Source: Larix kaempferi
Lineage: Eukaryota; Streptophyta; Pinopsida; Pinales; Pinaceae
Direction: 5' to 3'
Length of the DNA stretch: 64,000 nt
NCBI GenBank assembly: GCA_027924585.1
Contig: BSBM01000307.1
Coordinates: 11,740,001-11,804,000 of the forward strand
Position numbers and translations under genes: made by a program
In this document: piece after piece, positions 12,990-24,809 of the stretch
Layout: every line of letters starts with the position of its first letter
Numbering within the stretch: position 1 is the stretch's first letter
The notes under the pieces: generated by a model
What the model was told of the DNA's origin: nothing
The model's input: the letters and a program-made list of their open reading frames with translations, nothing else
The model's database searches: none

Positions 12990-14151
12990 AAACGAGATTA
13001 ACTTAAGGTCTGGAAAAACGCTGCAAAATACACCTATGCAGAATATACAAGAACCTAAGACCCATGAGCAAACGACACAACCTCATGTCCAGCATCCTGA
13101 TGAGCCAAACCCTCCGGAGGAAGAAATTCGACCACTCACACGAAGTAGAAACCCTCCATTCCCTGAAAAGCTTGTACAAAGTACCAAAGATGAAGAGGAA
13201 AACACAATTCTGAATGAACTGAAGCACTTGAATATCCAAATTCCCATCTTGCAGGCCATCAGAGATGTACCCATCTGCAACAAATTCATTAAATAAAATT
13301 GTTTGAAAAGACATAGAAGGAGAAAGCGTGACCCACCAATGATCAATGTAGTGGGCCAATTAGCAGATCTAATGCTAGGTATCGTTGTTAACCCCAAATA
13401 TCTAGATCCAGGAAGCCCTGTGGTCAACATAAACATCAATAACAGACAGATAGACAGAAGCTTAATTGATTTGGGAGCTTCTATAAATGTAATGACCAAG
13501 GATACTATGATACACCTAGGACTCCAATCAATGGTCAGACCTACGACCACAACACTCCAGCTAGCAGACACATCCACTGTGAGACCTGAAGGAATGCTCG
13601 AAGACATAATAATCAATATAGAATCCTGGGAATACCCATCTGATTTCATAGTAATCGAAGTGAAAAGCAAACTTAGTGGATACCCTATAATACACGGAAG
13701 ACCCTGGCTTGCAACTGCAGATGATTACATAGGGTGCAGATCACGCAACATGACAATCATCAGTGGCCAATCTAGGAAAAAAATCACGATCTACCCATCG
13801 GCTAGGAAATATTCAGACTTAGAATATCAAAACTGGACTGATGATTATAATGACACACCAAATGAAAACATAAGACCTGTCCTTACAATTGATGTTGCAT
13901 TAACACTAAAAGCGATAGATGAAGATGGTCATATAGATAGGTTTATACAAAATGAATCTTCTAACAATGATGGTCTTCAAAGGTTTTTTGACACAGACCA
14001 GCAAGAAGAAGGCGAATGTTCAAACCAGGACTTGCATAAAATGTGGGCAGAAGTGACATCTTTGGAAGCACAATCAGAAAAAGCAAAGACTGTGGAAATT
14101 ATACCTGGAAAGACAGTCAACATTAATTCCAATCTAAAGCCAAAGCAATAA
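12990..14151 (+). pseudogene. pol: aspartic protease region of element 1
   Basis: Retroviral-type aspartic protease that would cleave the Gag-Pol product. The motif SLIDLGASINVMTK (about 13453-13495) is the Athila-style active site, with DLGAS in place of the usual DTG/DSG. The flap-like and C-terminal parts follow (GYPIIHGRPWLATAD at about 13677-13722). A stop at 13294 separates this segment from the upstream linker, and TAA at 14149 splits it from RT. In element 2 the same region is one continuous frame with RT, so these stops are decay. Confidence 0.85.
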
Positions 14152-15600
14152 AAGCAGCTGATGAAGGTACTAACAGAACATAATAAAGCTTTTGCATGGA
14201 CATATGCAGACATGAAAGGAATCCATCTTGATATCGGTAAGCATTACATTTACATCAAGGAAGGTTCTATTCCTATAAGACAACCACAAAGGAGGCTCAA
14301 CCCAGCATTGAAGGGCATAGTCAAAGCTGAACTACAAAAGTTATTAGATGCAGGGTTCATCTACCCCATCTCTAATAGCGAATGGGTATCACCACGGTCA
14401 TAGTGCCTAAAAAAGGAAGCAAATGGAGAATTTGTGTGGACTACCGTGAGCTCAATAAAGCAACCAAGAAGGATTACTTTCCTCTCCCATTTATAGACCA
14501 AGTGCTAGATACATTAGCGGGGAACAAGTTTTTCTCCTTCTTGGATGGGTTCAGCGATTACAATCAAATCCTTATTCACCCAGATGACCAAGACAAGACA
14601 ACCTTCACATGCCCATGGGGTACTCATGCTTATAGAGTGCTTCCATTTGGACTTTGCAATGCCCCGACAACCTTTCAAAGGGCCATTCTAAGCATCTTTT
14701 TCAATTTTATAAATGATCAAATGGAAGTCTTTATGGACGATTTCACACCCTATGGCAAAAACTTCTACCAAGCATTGACCCATCTTGAATTGGTGTTAAA
14801 AAAATGTATTGAGATGAGCCTATGTCTGAGCAATGACAAATGCAGAATGTTAATGGAAGAAAGCATCGTTCTCAGACACCATATATCACTGAGGGGGATA
14901 GAGGTTGATCAAGCAAAAGTTTCAGTAATCAAAACGTTGCCACCACCTATTAAACAAAGGGATGTGAGAAGTTTTCTTGGACAAACAGGGTACTATAGGA
15001 TATTTATTGAAAATTATAGCAGGATTGTTGCCCCATTGTTTGGACTTCTCACAAAAGACACTGAGTTCATATGGACAAACCATTGCATGACAGCATTTAA
15101 TAACCTTAAGGAGAAAACAATTACAGCTCCAGTACTTTAAGGACCAGACTGGGCACTTCCATTCCACATCCACTCAAATGCATCAGATAAAGCAATCGGC
15201 TCTATCCTTGGACAAGAAAAAGAGAAGAAGCCCTATGCAATATATTATATCAGTAAAAATTTGGCAGGGGCAGAATTAAATTACACTGTTATAGAGAAGG
15301 AATTTTTGGCTGTCATACATTCCATTAATAAATTCAGGCACTATATCACTGGTTACCAAGTTTTTGTTCATGCAGACCATTCAGGCATAAGATATCTCAT
15401 GAACAAACCCAACACAAGTGCTAAGGTCATCAGATGGTTGTTGCTCCTCCAAGAGTTTGACATTACAATTTTAGACAAGCCAGGAAAACACAATGTGGTG
15501 GCTGACTTTCTATCTAGGCTGACACATGGATAAGACAGTGAAGTAATCAATGACAGTTTTCCAGATGAGCATCTTTTTTCCATATCTACAAGAAGCCCAT
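14152..15600 (+). pseudogene. pol: reverse transcriptase and RNase H of element 1
   Basis: RT motifs appear in order: WRICVDYRELNKATKKD (about 14423-14475), FSFLDGFSDYNQI, LPFGLCNAPTTFQRA, and the catalytic MEVFMDDF (about 14720-14745), with FMDD in place of YxDD. The connection segment RDVRSFLGQTGYYR follows, then RNase H (FHIHSNASDKAIG, where element 2 has HTDASD, so the first catalytic Asp is changed to Asn here) and the end IDKPGKHNVVADFLSR-like segment at about 15480-15520. There is a frameshift at 14390-14403 and stops at 15138 and 15531. It is dead. Confidence 0.9.
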
Positions 15601-16915
15601 GGTTTTCTAACATAGCAAACTATTTAGTGTCTGGAAAGTTTCCAGAACATTATAGTCATAAAGAAAAGACAAAAGTAATAAGGCAAAGTGCCACATACAC
15701 GTGGATAGAAGGAATGATCTTCAAACAGGGACCAGATTAGATACTCAAAAGGTGCATTAGAGAAGATGAGATGTATGACATAATGCATGCCACACACAAT
15801 GAACCATGTGGAGGACACTATGCTGCAAAGAGGACAGCCCATAAAATCTTGTAGACAGGGTATTATTGGCCAACACTCCACAAGGATACTTATGAATATG
15901 TTTCACACTGTGATGATTGCCAAAGAATGGGGAAACCAACACAAAAACAAGAAATGCCACTCCATCCACAAATCTCCTTGAAGGCATTCGAAAAATGGGG
16001 ACTTGAATTTGTCGGTCCAATCAACCCACAATCTAATCAGAAAAGCTATATCCTGGTATGCACTGACTACCTTACAAAGTGGACCGAGGTAGCAGCACTG
16101 GCTGCAGCAAATGAAACCAACGTGGCCAAATTCTTCACTGAACAAATCTTTCACAGGTTTGGGGTACCAAGAGAACTAGTTTCTGAGCAGGGCCCACAAT
16201 TTACATCAAATCTAATAGAAGACTTGCTAAAAGGAACAATGTAAAGCACAGACAGTCATCCTCCTATCACCCTCAAGCAAATGGTCAAGCTGAGGTAACC
16301 AACAGAGAGTTAGAGAGAATTTTGACAAAAACTGTCCAACTCCACAAAAGGGATTGGGCTGACAGACTTAGTGAGGCAGTTTGGGCTTACAATACTACAT
16401 GGAAGACAACTACAGGATTCACACCTTATGAACTAGTCTATGGAAAGAAAGTCATGGTACCAATTGAATTTGAAATAAAGACATTAAGAATAGCAGCAGA
16501 ATTAAATATGGAGCTATCAGAGATACAACAAGAACTCATGCTGCAGTTGAATCAACTGGATGAACAGCGCCAGCAAGCACTTTCCCATAATGAAATCATC
16601 CAGCAGCAAAGAAAGAAGTGGCATGACAAGCACCTGAAGGATAAGAAGTTCAAGGAAGGCGACTGGGCACTACTTTATGACTCCAGATTTCACACATTCA
16701 AGGGGAAGCTAACAACCAGATAGCTTGGACCTTACATAATTCAAAAGATCTATGAAAATGGAGCTATAAGGATTATTACAATAGATGAAGAGGATTTCCC
16801 CATGATAGTGAATGGACATCGACTAAAACTTTACAAGAAGCCATAGTCAAAAGAAGAGTTTACACAGGTGCTCTACCAACAACAATTGATGCTAATAGAG
16901 AACGTAGAAAATTAG
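15601..16915 (+). pseudogene. pol: integrase of element 1
   Basis: Would insert the cDNA. The HHCC zinc domain is at about 15784-15925 (HATHNEPCGGHY, then CDDCQRMGKP). In the catalytic core, DYLTKWTE gives the first Asp. The second motif reads SEQGPQFTS (element 2 has SDQGPQFTS), so the second catalytic Asp is Glu here. A 1-bp deletion near 16225 shifts frame before the GQ.E Glu. The C-terminal domain runs from 16322 (LSEAVWAYNTTWKTTTG) to a TAG at 16913-16915, with a stop at 16721 replacing Trp. Stops also lie at about 15737 and 15852. Confidence 0.88.
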
Positions 16916-18205
16916 TGACATTCAGTTCAGAAAAATAAAAACACATATAAAAAAAAGAAAAAGAAAAAGAAAAAATATATAGAAAAAATGATGATGAAAA
17001 AAGAAAAAAAAAAGAAAAAATAATAATAGAAAAAAATGAAGAAAAAAAGAAAAAAAGAAATATATGAGAAAAAATATGATCAAATCAGGTAAATACAGGA
17101 AAAACTGTAGGGCATCACATATTCCCAGGAAGAACCGGCATGCAAACTGCAAGAGAGCCAGGCATGAAGTACAGAAAACAGCCAAGAACTCAAATACTAC
17201 AGATTTAAATCAAACGAGCCTGCCATCCAATTCAAGCGAGCCTGCAGTTATTCAAGCGAGCCAACAATACTATCAATTTAGCATGAAGAAAATCAGACAT
17301 TTCAAATGGAAAGCAAATTCATAAGCTATTACAGAATTCATGCAAACAAGCTATTTAATCATTTCAGCATACTCACGCGAGCCTGCCATCTATTCAGAGC
17401 TAGCATAGGTTACAAAATACATTGAACAATCAGATACCCAATGCGAAAGCATCAGCACAAAGTCGAATAAGCAAGCGGCACAAATTTCAAAAGCAGAAAA
17501 TACAGCAAATTCAAAAGAACACAAGGAAAAAGTATCACATGCATGCAACTACTGACACGCCAAAATTTACTACGGACATTACCAAATCTACTACAGAATC
17601 CACCACACATGAAAAACGGGCCAGATCATCAACTCAGGTACGCTAAACATAACGAGGTAATCTCTAAAACATTTTTTTTTATTCTTAAGGTAAATCATTA
17701 TCCCTCAAAACATTTGTTTTCTAAAGCCGATGACAACTTATATCTTCATTCGGTGGCACCAGTCAATACAGAATGGCCTCAATAAGTCATGATTCCTACC
17801 CAAGTCATATCAGCCCAAATAAATCATGATTACTACTTTCGTCATGCCAGAAAATGATAACCCGCATCCAGCCGCGATAACTCCCAAATAATCAGAGCAA
17901 ATGGGGTAAGATACAATGATGGAACGAAGTACAGGGCTCAATTATGGAAAGAAAGGGATAAAGCAGCAAGTACAAGGAACGATGATGAGGATAAGTGCGG
18001 AAAGGCAGTTAAGTAAGGCTGCATAATCTTCCAGAGTTTTGCATATATGAAACCTCTCATAATCCTCCAGAAGCAACAAGCCGGAAGCTAGTGCGCTCAC
18101 CCAACCAACAATTCAATCCTCGAGCCTGTAAGCAAATTCCGACCAGTCGAGGTATAAACCACATTCAAAGTTCTGGTTTCATCTGTTTATAAAGAAGATT
18201 TTAAG
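16916..18205 (+). other. spacer between integrase and downstream ORF, element 1
   Basis: Begins with an A-rich low-complexity run (about 16930-17075). From 17100 to 17400 it carries an iterated motif built on TTCAAGCGAGCCTGC (clear copies near 17212, 17235, 17257 and 17378). The matching spacer in element 2 holds a longer array of the same motif. The rest, to 18205, is non-coding with short Lys/Thr-rich ORFs. The position suits a promoter, splice or RNA-handling region for the downstream ORF, but function is unknown. Confidence 0.7.
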
Positions 18206-20497
18206 ATGACAAAAGGTTTCAAGAAAAGCGAACCAGAGGAGCACAGTGCTATTTATCAGAGCCCGCGAGTCTTGCAAATCATTCGCAATGCAGGCTGGAT
18301 GCCTTTCATCTTAGGGTTGAAAGGATACAATACAGAGGTAGATCTGGAGTTTGCAAGAAATTTAAAGCATATCAAGGATGAAAATTTCGTCACCCGAGTG
18401 AAGGGATTACGACTAAAGATGGATGATGAAGTGATTGCCAAATTCACTGGTCTACCAATGGGTCTGCATTGGGGCAAGGACAACCGTGAGGCAAACCATA
18501 CAGCAAAGACAACATTTTTTGAGCGAGGATAGGTCTACGATGAAGATAAAAATGGAGTCAAAAGACTCTCCATGCTGGAACCATGGGATGAAATGGATGC
18601 AATCGTCCAGAAGTACATTACATGCACTGGTAGGTTAAGTTATGTTCCCATTTTTAACTTTCGAATTCTAGAGCTTCTGAGGCACATGAGTCACATTCCA
18701 TCGAACAACAACATTAGCATTCCACACTATCTTCTCCTATCTTTGGTAGAGATGAGCAAGAAAGTGGTTAAAGGAAAAGAGGATGCATTAGCCCACCATG
18801 GGCTGATCAAATTAATCGTTTGTGAGGAATTAAAAGCGCAGATCCCAGAGCTTTCTTGGGAAGAATTCGTGTTGGTATTTGCTGAGGATGTTCAAAGAAT
18901 GAAGGGTACACCCACAGTTGGCGTACCCATGACGCTTGGATCAAAGAGAAAGACCGCCTCTACAACAAGGACGAAGAGGAAAATCGACCTGGACAGTGTG
19001 ACTGATACCTTGATGAAGATAAAGCATTCACGAGACGACTCCCCCAAAACAAACCCAGCGATTTATGCCAGTAATCAAGGGTCGAAGAGATGAAGTAAAA
19101 GATTCACATAGGCATCCAGAATCAGAGTTTCCAAGGAGGAGGAAAGGGAACCCAGCCCCCTAGTTCAAAATGTGTCTGATGATGATGATGATCTTTTGTT
19201 AGATTAGGAAGATCCCACAGAAGAGGAACAAGATGAAGAAGAAGAGCACGATGCAGAAAAAGAGTAGGATGAAGAAGAAGAGCATGATGCAGAAGAGGAA
19301 CAGGATACAGAAGAAGAGCAGAACGCACAAGAAGAACAAGACAACTTATAGGGGAACCCTCCTGAGCACAATGAAAACCCTGGGGTCGTCAACCAACTCA
19401 CTGAGGCAAGGGCAGAATTGGAAAAGTTCAGAAAAGAGCTAGCAACATTAAGAATTGAATCAGGAAGCCAGCCCACATCTCACCCATTCTCACCTGAAAA
19501 GACACAAATCCTGAAAATGCATCATGCAGGGGAGCTAAGGCTGGCTGAGCAGAAAAATCCAGTACTTCAAGAGAAGTTGGCTGAGGCACAAGAGGATTTA
19601 CCCAAAAAGGACCAGGATATTACCCAATTGAGGGACGTTTTGGCTACTACCACTAAAATATATAATAGACTACGGGACCTCAAGCCACCATTAGCAATTT
19701 ATGCAGTTTATCTACAGGAGAAGTGGGGCAAATTCCAGCTCCAAAGGTTGAAACAGGGACTCCCGATAGACATAAACTCCCCCAAAGAATTTATGGATGC
19801 ATCTTTGAACGCCACAGAGTTGGAGAAGGACCAGTTAAGTGAATTTTTCTTGCACAATCTTGTAGTTCCTAGCTCTCCCAACTGGTCGCCAAACCCGTAC
19901 ATGGGCGATTTCCAATTGAGGGCACTATGTTCATGGATGAATCACGAAATTGAGCGAGCTCAAGACTACCATATTTACGTTGCAACAAAATGGAAAACCC
20001 CACTAATGCTCAGGGCAGAGCCAACTCATCCTAAGAGAATAATTTACAACCATAGGATCTTCACCCAGGATGAGGAGCTGATCCCCATTCTCCTTGCAAA
20101 ACAGCAGGAGGTTGTGGCTCACTTTGATATTACTCTCCAAATCACACACAAAGAGGTTCATGAGTCTACTACGGAAAGATGGTGCAGAGTAGCAAGTGAT
20201 CTAAAAAGAAGAGAGCTCCACTCCCCTCTCAGACTTGAAGCTGCTCTTTTCAAAGCCAAACTCTACAAGGAATCCTTGATAAGGAATCAGCTCAGATGGA
20301 TTGGAATGAGGCTAAACCCCCCATTTTTGTTGCCCCCGGTTATTAAAGAACAAATTAATGAGGAAGAAGAGAGGAGAGCATGGGTCAAGGAGGAGCAGAG
20401 CATGGGCTACTACAGGCAGGCAGGGAACCCCAGGGTGGTAGAATGGGACATCAGAGAGGTCGTCCAAGAGCTAAACATGTCACCCAAGGATGGGTGA
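18206..20497 (+). pseudogene. downstream ORF of element 1 (plant transposon-protein-like, acidic, coiled coil)
   Basis: A third ORF after integrase in the sense direction, the position of the env-like ORF of Athila elements. The N-terminal ~200 residues (from MTKGFKKSEPEEHSAIYQSP) include GWMPFILGLKGY, a LEFARNL segment, RVKGLRLKMDDEVIAKFTGL and LSYVPIFNFRILELLRHMSH. This pattern resembles the putative plant transposon protein domain (Athila ORF1 type). A Glu-rich acidic stretch (about 19200-19350), a coiled-coil-like segment (about 19390-19640) and a ~270-residue C-terminal domain follow (WSPNPYMGDFQLRALCSWMN, then WIGMRLNPPFLLPPVIKEQ), ending MSPKDG at 20497. No signal peptide or membrane span is seen, so it is not a classical envelope. 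Stops occur at 18530 (shared with element 2), 19091 and in the acidic region. Confidence 0.75.
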
Positions 20498-20505
20498 ATC
20501 CTTCC

Positions 20506-20519
20506 AGTATGGGGGTGAA
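20506..20519 (+). other. polypurine tract of element 1
   Basis: AGTATGGGGGTGAA lies immediately before the 3' LTR. Element 3 has the same position filled by TATGGGGGAGAA. It would prime plus-strand synthesis. Confidence 0.75.
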
Positions 20520-21893
20520 TCATGAGTCCAAGATGCAGGTATCTGATAGCCTTTTTCCCACAGCAAAAGCATAAGAAAGGGTGAAGAAATACACTCCTTT
20601 TGTGGGAGAAACAGTTTACCTTAATTATTTAATGAAGTTGCTTTAAAGATTATTCTTCTATGTTTTAATGCATGTTCGATAAACTAATTATGTGAAAATC
20701 GAGTATGATTGAGCAGGTCCAGGTACACTAAAGGAAAAACACGCAGATCAAGCAGAATACTGAGAGATCATGCAAAGCTCAATGCCTTTTTCCTGATTTC
20801 TAGAGAGAACACATGTTCAAACAGAATCGACATTTAGACATATAAGTTAGGTTGAATATTAGAGGCATATATATACGGGCCTCTCGGCTAGCGAGAGGAT
20901 CCTGTTGCCATTTTTAAGAATCATTATTTACATTTTTGTACTGTGAGATACTTTGAGTTACATACTTTTGTTAAACTATGAAGCTGTTATTTTGAAATAA
21001 GAGATTGGATGTTGCTTTCCATTCAGCATACATAAGTTTCTTTCACTCCTGAGTACGGGTTGGAGAGGGCCCCTCCAACACGGAAGTCAGGAGATCTCAC
21101 TGTTCAGGTAATTTTTCGTTGTGTGTTTTACATTGATTGAAATCTATATTGAATATGAAAGCATTTGAATGGTGTTCTAATTCCGTAGTATTTTATAATG
21201 CATTATGTAGTTTGGTAATGCTGTCTCAGTAGTCCTGTAACAGCATTCTTCCAACATACAGTTTAAGCATCTATTTCCTCATGTATTCGTATTGCTTTCG
21301 AAATAATGAGCCAAATCTTAAAACTTATGCATTCCCTCATTGTCATGGTGGTTCATAAAGATTGCTTACTTTCAATACTGTGGTTAATTGATGATAGTTA
21401 CCTCTTAAAGTTCTGATCGTTTCATAGCATTAGATAATAGCGTTCTGAATTTGGTTTTGGCAATTGAATAGGTTAGACCAGACTTCTACTTTTATGCATT
21501 TGATTGAAAACAATTGCTTCTTAGATTAAAAGATCCAGCTTTCCTTATTATTAGAATAGATCTGCTACGTTTTCAATATTCACTTTCATAAGTTTAAATT
21601 CCCTATTCTCAACAAGTAAATTCTTAGGAACATATTTCTCACTTTCAGCATTTCATTTCTTTAATATAGATTTACCGTCTTCAGTATTTGAACTTCTTAG
21701 TATAAGTATTTTTCACCCATAGATTAGGCAACCTCTAAACATTGATACCAATACCCAACCGCGACAAAGACTATCCTATAAGAGCACAGATAGTGCCTGC
21801 ACCTCTGAAGTTTGTATGTCCACCCGGGTTGATAATTAAAGTAGGCTCTTAGTCCAGCTGACCTCATTAGGCATCCATACTAAGAGCTCACCA
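20520..21893 (+). repeat. 3' LTR of element 1
   Basis: Starts TCATGAGTCC (TGATGAGTCC in element 3) and ends CTCACCA. It is a full-length copy of the family LTR and the partner of 10007-11344. The flank after it (21894-21911) is identical over 18 bp to the flank after the LTR of element 3. Confidence 0.9.
20867..20898 (+). promoter_or_regulatory. LTR TATA box and conserved stem-loop
   Basis: ATATATATA (20867-20875) is followed after 4 nt by CCTCTCG-GCTAG-CGAGAGG (20880-20898), a perfect 7-bp stem with a 5-nt loop. The same arrangement occurs in element 2 (TATAAATAT, then the stem with loop GGTAG) and, with one stem change, in element 3. The stem would sit at the predicted transcription start, at the head of R. 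Confidence 0.6.
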
Positions 21894-23781
21894 ATCCTTC
21901 TATCTCGTGAATGTGAAAATTGGCTACTAACAAGAAAATTTCAATGTTACAAGGGAAAAAACTCATGAAGAGCAGAGATGTGGAAAATGTTATAGATAAC
22001 CAACTTAAGCTTCAAACATTTATCATGGTGAAGAAGATCGTAAAAGAGAGAACAAACCTTACCCATAAGGATTAACAAATGATACTCCCAATTTAAAAAT
22101 GAATCTACGATAGTATTAAGTATGACTTTTAATTTCAACATCCTAACCATTTAAAAAGGTACGCGAGCTACTGCTAAACATAATGAAGGCTCTTTTTCAC
22201 TGGCACATAACTAATTTAGTTATGAGATGTGAAAAAATCAAGCATTCCAAAAACTATATTCACATGTCATTGTCAATGTTATCTTCCCAAAAGTGATCTC
22301 CAACACTTGGCTCTTTATAGGTTCTTATGCATCAGCTAAAACATTTACTTCTACTGTCCACATGTAAATATTATTACATTTGATAAAATAATTTTATTTC
22401 AGATTTAGTTCTAATAAGCTTTAGGAAGCGGTTAGGATAGGCATTCTATATACCCTTCCACTATTAGCTTTTTAGTTTGTAAATAAGTTTATGTGAATAT
22501 AAGAAGTACTTTTCAAAACATATAAAAAAAGGAACTTTAAAACTCAAATATATAACATTGATGATGCCCATCAACAAATTTGGGACACCATCGTGAAAAC
22601 TGCTTCCTCCACATGGAATAATACTTTGAACTAACACTTGAAATTGTGAAAACCATATCAAATTAGCCAAGAGTATTTCTTGGACTTGCAAAGCATTCCA
22701 TAGATAGCACTCCAAAGTCCAAACAAAATTTTTCCATAACACAATTCTACCGAAATACAATAGTGTAACAAGCACAAACCCCATGTTACATTACAAACTC
22801 ATAACATGTTCCAAACATTAAAGGATGAAGAAAAAGCCACTGATAGTTTTGAGTGAGTACAGTTTACAAATACAATGTTTTGTAGAAGAACATTTTTAGT
22901 TTCCCTATATGTTTTCAATGTTAAATAGCGCACTCAATATCTTGACGAATCATATAAACTTGGGTCACGACATTGCTCAATTACAATTGCAATGTAATAA
23001 AATTTCAAAATGCAGTAAATTGTACCTAGTTTTCACAAATATTGTATCCTTGTCATTTCATGTCATAATTGAAATCTCACAAGCTAGCAGGAAGGAAACA
23101 TTACACATGTATCTTTGAATACATTCTTGCAAGCACAATAGATTAAGGATTAAGATACATACATTAGTAAGCTTATTCAAATTATTTGTTCTCTCCTTTG
23201 CTCTATAGACTACATGTTTTATTCCATTGTTGTCCATCCAACCTTTTGGCCAAATTTCAGCAAGCTGGAAAGCAAACAGATCCTCATTTGATCACTAAAG
23301 CAATAATGAAAAACAAATTATGAATGTTATAGATATGCAATGCCCATGCACACCAAATTATAATAGTATAAAACAGAAAAATGGTTACACGGATGGACAA
23401 AGGAATAGAATCAATTTGGACTGCAAAATAGCCAAGTTATCAAAGCATATAATCCCATATTAATCTTCCATAAAATTCCTCTTGATATAAAGATAAAGAA
23501 AACGGCACCTATGATGATAAATAAATTATGCGCAATATAAGGAAACACAATGTAATTACTAAATACCACATGAATTGCAGATAATTGATAACATATTCAT
23601 CTAGGATGATCATCTCAAAACTTCAAATATTTAACATAAATATGGAATACTGAAATTGGAAAGAGGACATCAATAGCTTTAACAATTGCTAGCTATAAAT
23701 TATGAAGAGCGTAAATATCATTTTGCCTCTTCTTTGTATTGTTTCTAAACTAATGTTCCATAGTACAAGCAATCGCCTGTA
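21894..23781. other. anonymous AT-rich DNA
   Basis: Short ORFs only (for example 21947-22150 and 22464-22784, both minus). No family is recognised and no repeat is visible. Confidence 0.45.
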
Positions 23782-23789
23782 GTTGTAAC

Positions 23790-24809
23790 CTATGTTACCA
23801 GAAACGAGAAACGAGAAACAGAATGAGAAACGGAGTTTGGAGGTTTCGCGCATATAAGAAACGAGAAGAGAGAAAAAACAACAATATTGAATAAGAGGAT
23901 GAATCTTGACAATTTGTAGGTAGAGCGATTCCAGGTAGAAGAAGAGAGGTAGAACAATTTGAAAATGGAGCATTAAATAGGGTTGGGTATCAATCTTAAC
24001 TAGTATTCTGCCTGTTTTAGACCAAAAGAATAACTGGTTCCCCCTTTGCAACATATTGAAGAAGCCTATCCACGATATCTTCCTTCATCTTTTGCATTTC
24101 TAGTGCAAGAATCGATGTATTGTCGAACAAAACCACAGAAGAGATAAAGAATCATCAGTAGTAGTTCTACACCGAGTAGCAATGAATCGAACAATAGCTT
24201 CATACACACAGCCTAGCCTACAATTGTGTCGACGTTTAAATTTGGCCATGGTTGGTTTTATATCAAGACTGGACATTGAACCAGACTTGTCAATAACAAA
24301 AAACACATGATGTGGTATGCTATTCAAATTGTCACAAACAAATACATGACCATCTTCAGTTATGTGGCCAGTAGAGCATGCCATTGACGCAGATCTTTTC
24401 ACTGGAACATGCCATAATTTATTTGTGCAGTAAGACCTTTACGAACTTCCCACAATTTCACTATGCTCCTCTGATGTACAAAGATGATTACATAGAGAAA
24501 ACTCTGTATGATCTTCTTTAGTACAAGGATCTTCAAACTGCATTTATATTGGTACCCATCATTCCTTCCAGTTACAGATTGATACCCAGCCCTACTATAT
24601 TCTAGAACATATTGAAACTACCACATTAGCCTTAAAAAACAAAAAACGGTCCTTAGAAACGTTGAGAAACGAACATCGTTTCGTAAGAAACGGATTTATG
24701 GCTGGAGAAACGGAAATGACTGTAGAAAACAATGTTTCCCATCAGGTTTCCATTTCTTAGCCGTTTTTGGAGGGAAATGCCTGCCCGCGTTCCGTTTCTG
24801 GTAACACAG
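23790..24809. mobile_element. hAT-like non-autonomous transposon carrying a VWA gene fragment
   Basis: Terminal inverted repeats are CTATGTTACCAGAAAC (23790-23805) and, reverse-complemented, CTGTGTTACCAGAAAC (24794-24809): 16 bp, one mismatch. Both sides are flanked by the identical 8-bp GTTGTAAC (23782-23789 and 24810-24817). An 8-bp target duplication is typical of the hAT superfamily. Both subterminal regions are crowded with GAAACG/CGTTTC motifs (for example 23801-23875 and 24640-24795), as expected of transposase binding sites. No transposase is encoded. The interior is a fragment of a cellular-type gene with a von Willebrand A domain. The 8-bp duplication was found by eye and is exact; the superfamily is inferred. 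Confidence 0.75.
24005..24545 (-). pseudogene. von Willebrand A domain fragment inside the hAT-like element
   Basis: On the minus strand a Cys/His-rich lead-in (SLCNHLCTSEEHSEI, about 24500-24460) precedes the VWA domain. HHVFFVIDKSGSMSS contains the metal-binding DxSxS motif (Asp codon near 24291), followed by RHNCRLGCVYEAIVRFI. A frameshift near 24130 moves the continuation VVLFDNTSILALEMQKM into another frame, and a second shift near 24025 is needed for TSYSFGLKQAE. VWA proteins of this kind are large cytosolic proteins of unclear function in eukaryotes. Only one partial domain is present, so this is a captured, decayed fragment with both ends missing. Confidence 0.65.

Larger units (their letters stand above)
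10007..21893 (+). mobile_element. Athila-like Ty3/Gypsy LTR retrotransposon, element 1 (decayed)
   Basis: The order is LTR, tRNA-Asp-type primer site, gag, protease, RT, RNase H, integrase, spacer, downstream ORF, polypurine tract, LTR. The pol order with integrase last marks Ty3/Gypsy. The primer site, long LTRs and extra ORF after integrase fit the Athila lineage (established lineage traits; the assignment is inferred). The coding regions carry many stops and frameshifts, so it cannot move by itself. The first ~48 bp of the 5' LTR are missing and no target duplication is found, so the left end is truncated or rearranged. Element 2 is the closest relative in the window. Confidence 0.9.

Noticed and set aside
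18206-20497. Downstream ORF as a retroviral-type envelope
   Set aside because: No signal peptide, membrane span or fusion-like segment; acidic and coiled-coil composition instead.
21947-22150. Minus-strand ORF resembling the end of a retrotransposon integrase (VIYNIFHISALHEF)
   Set aside because: The similarity to the chromovirus C-terminal pattern is too short and lacks the usual preceding motifs.
24100-24402. VWA ORF as a functional gene
   Set aside because: Only part of one domain, two frameshifts, and boundaries inside a transposon.
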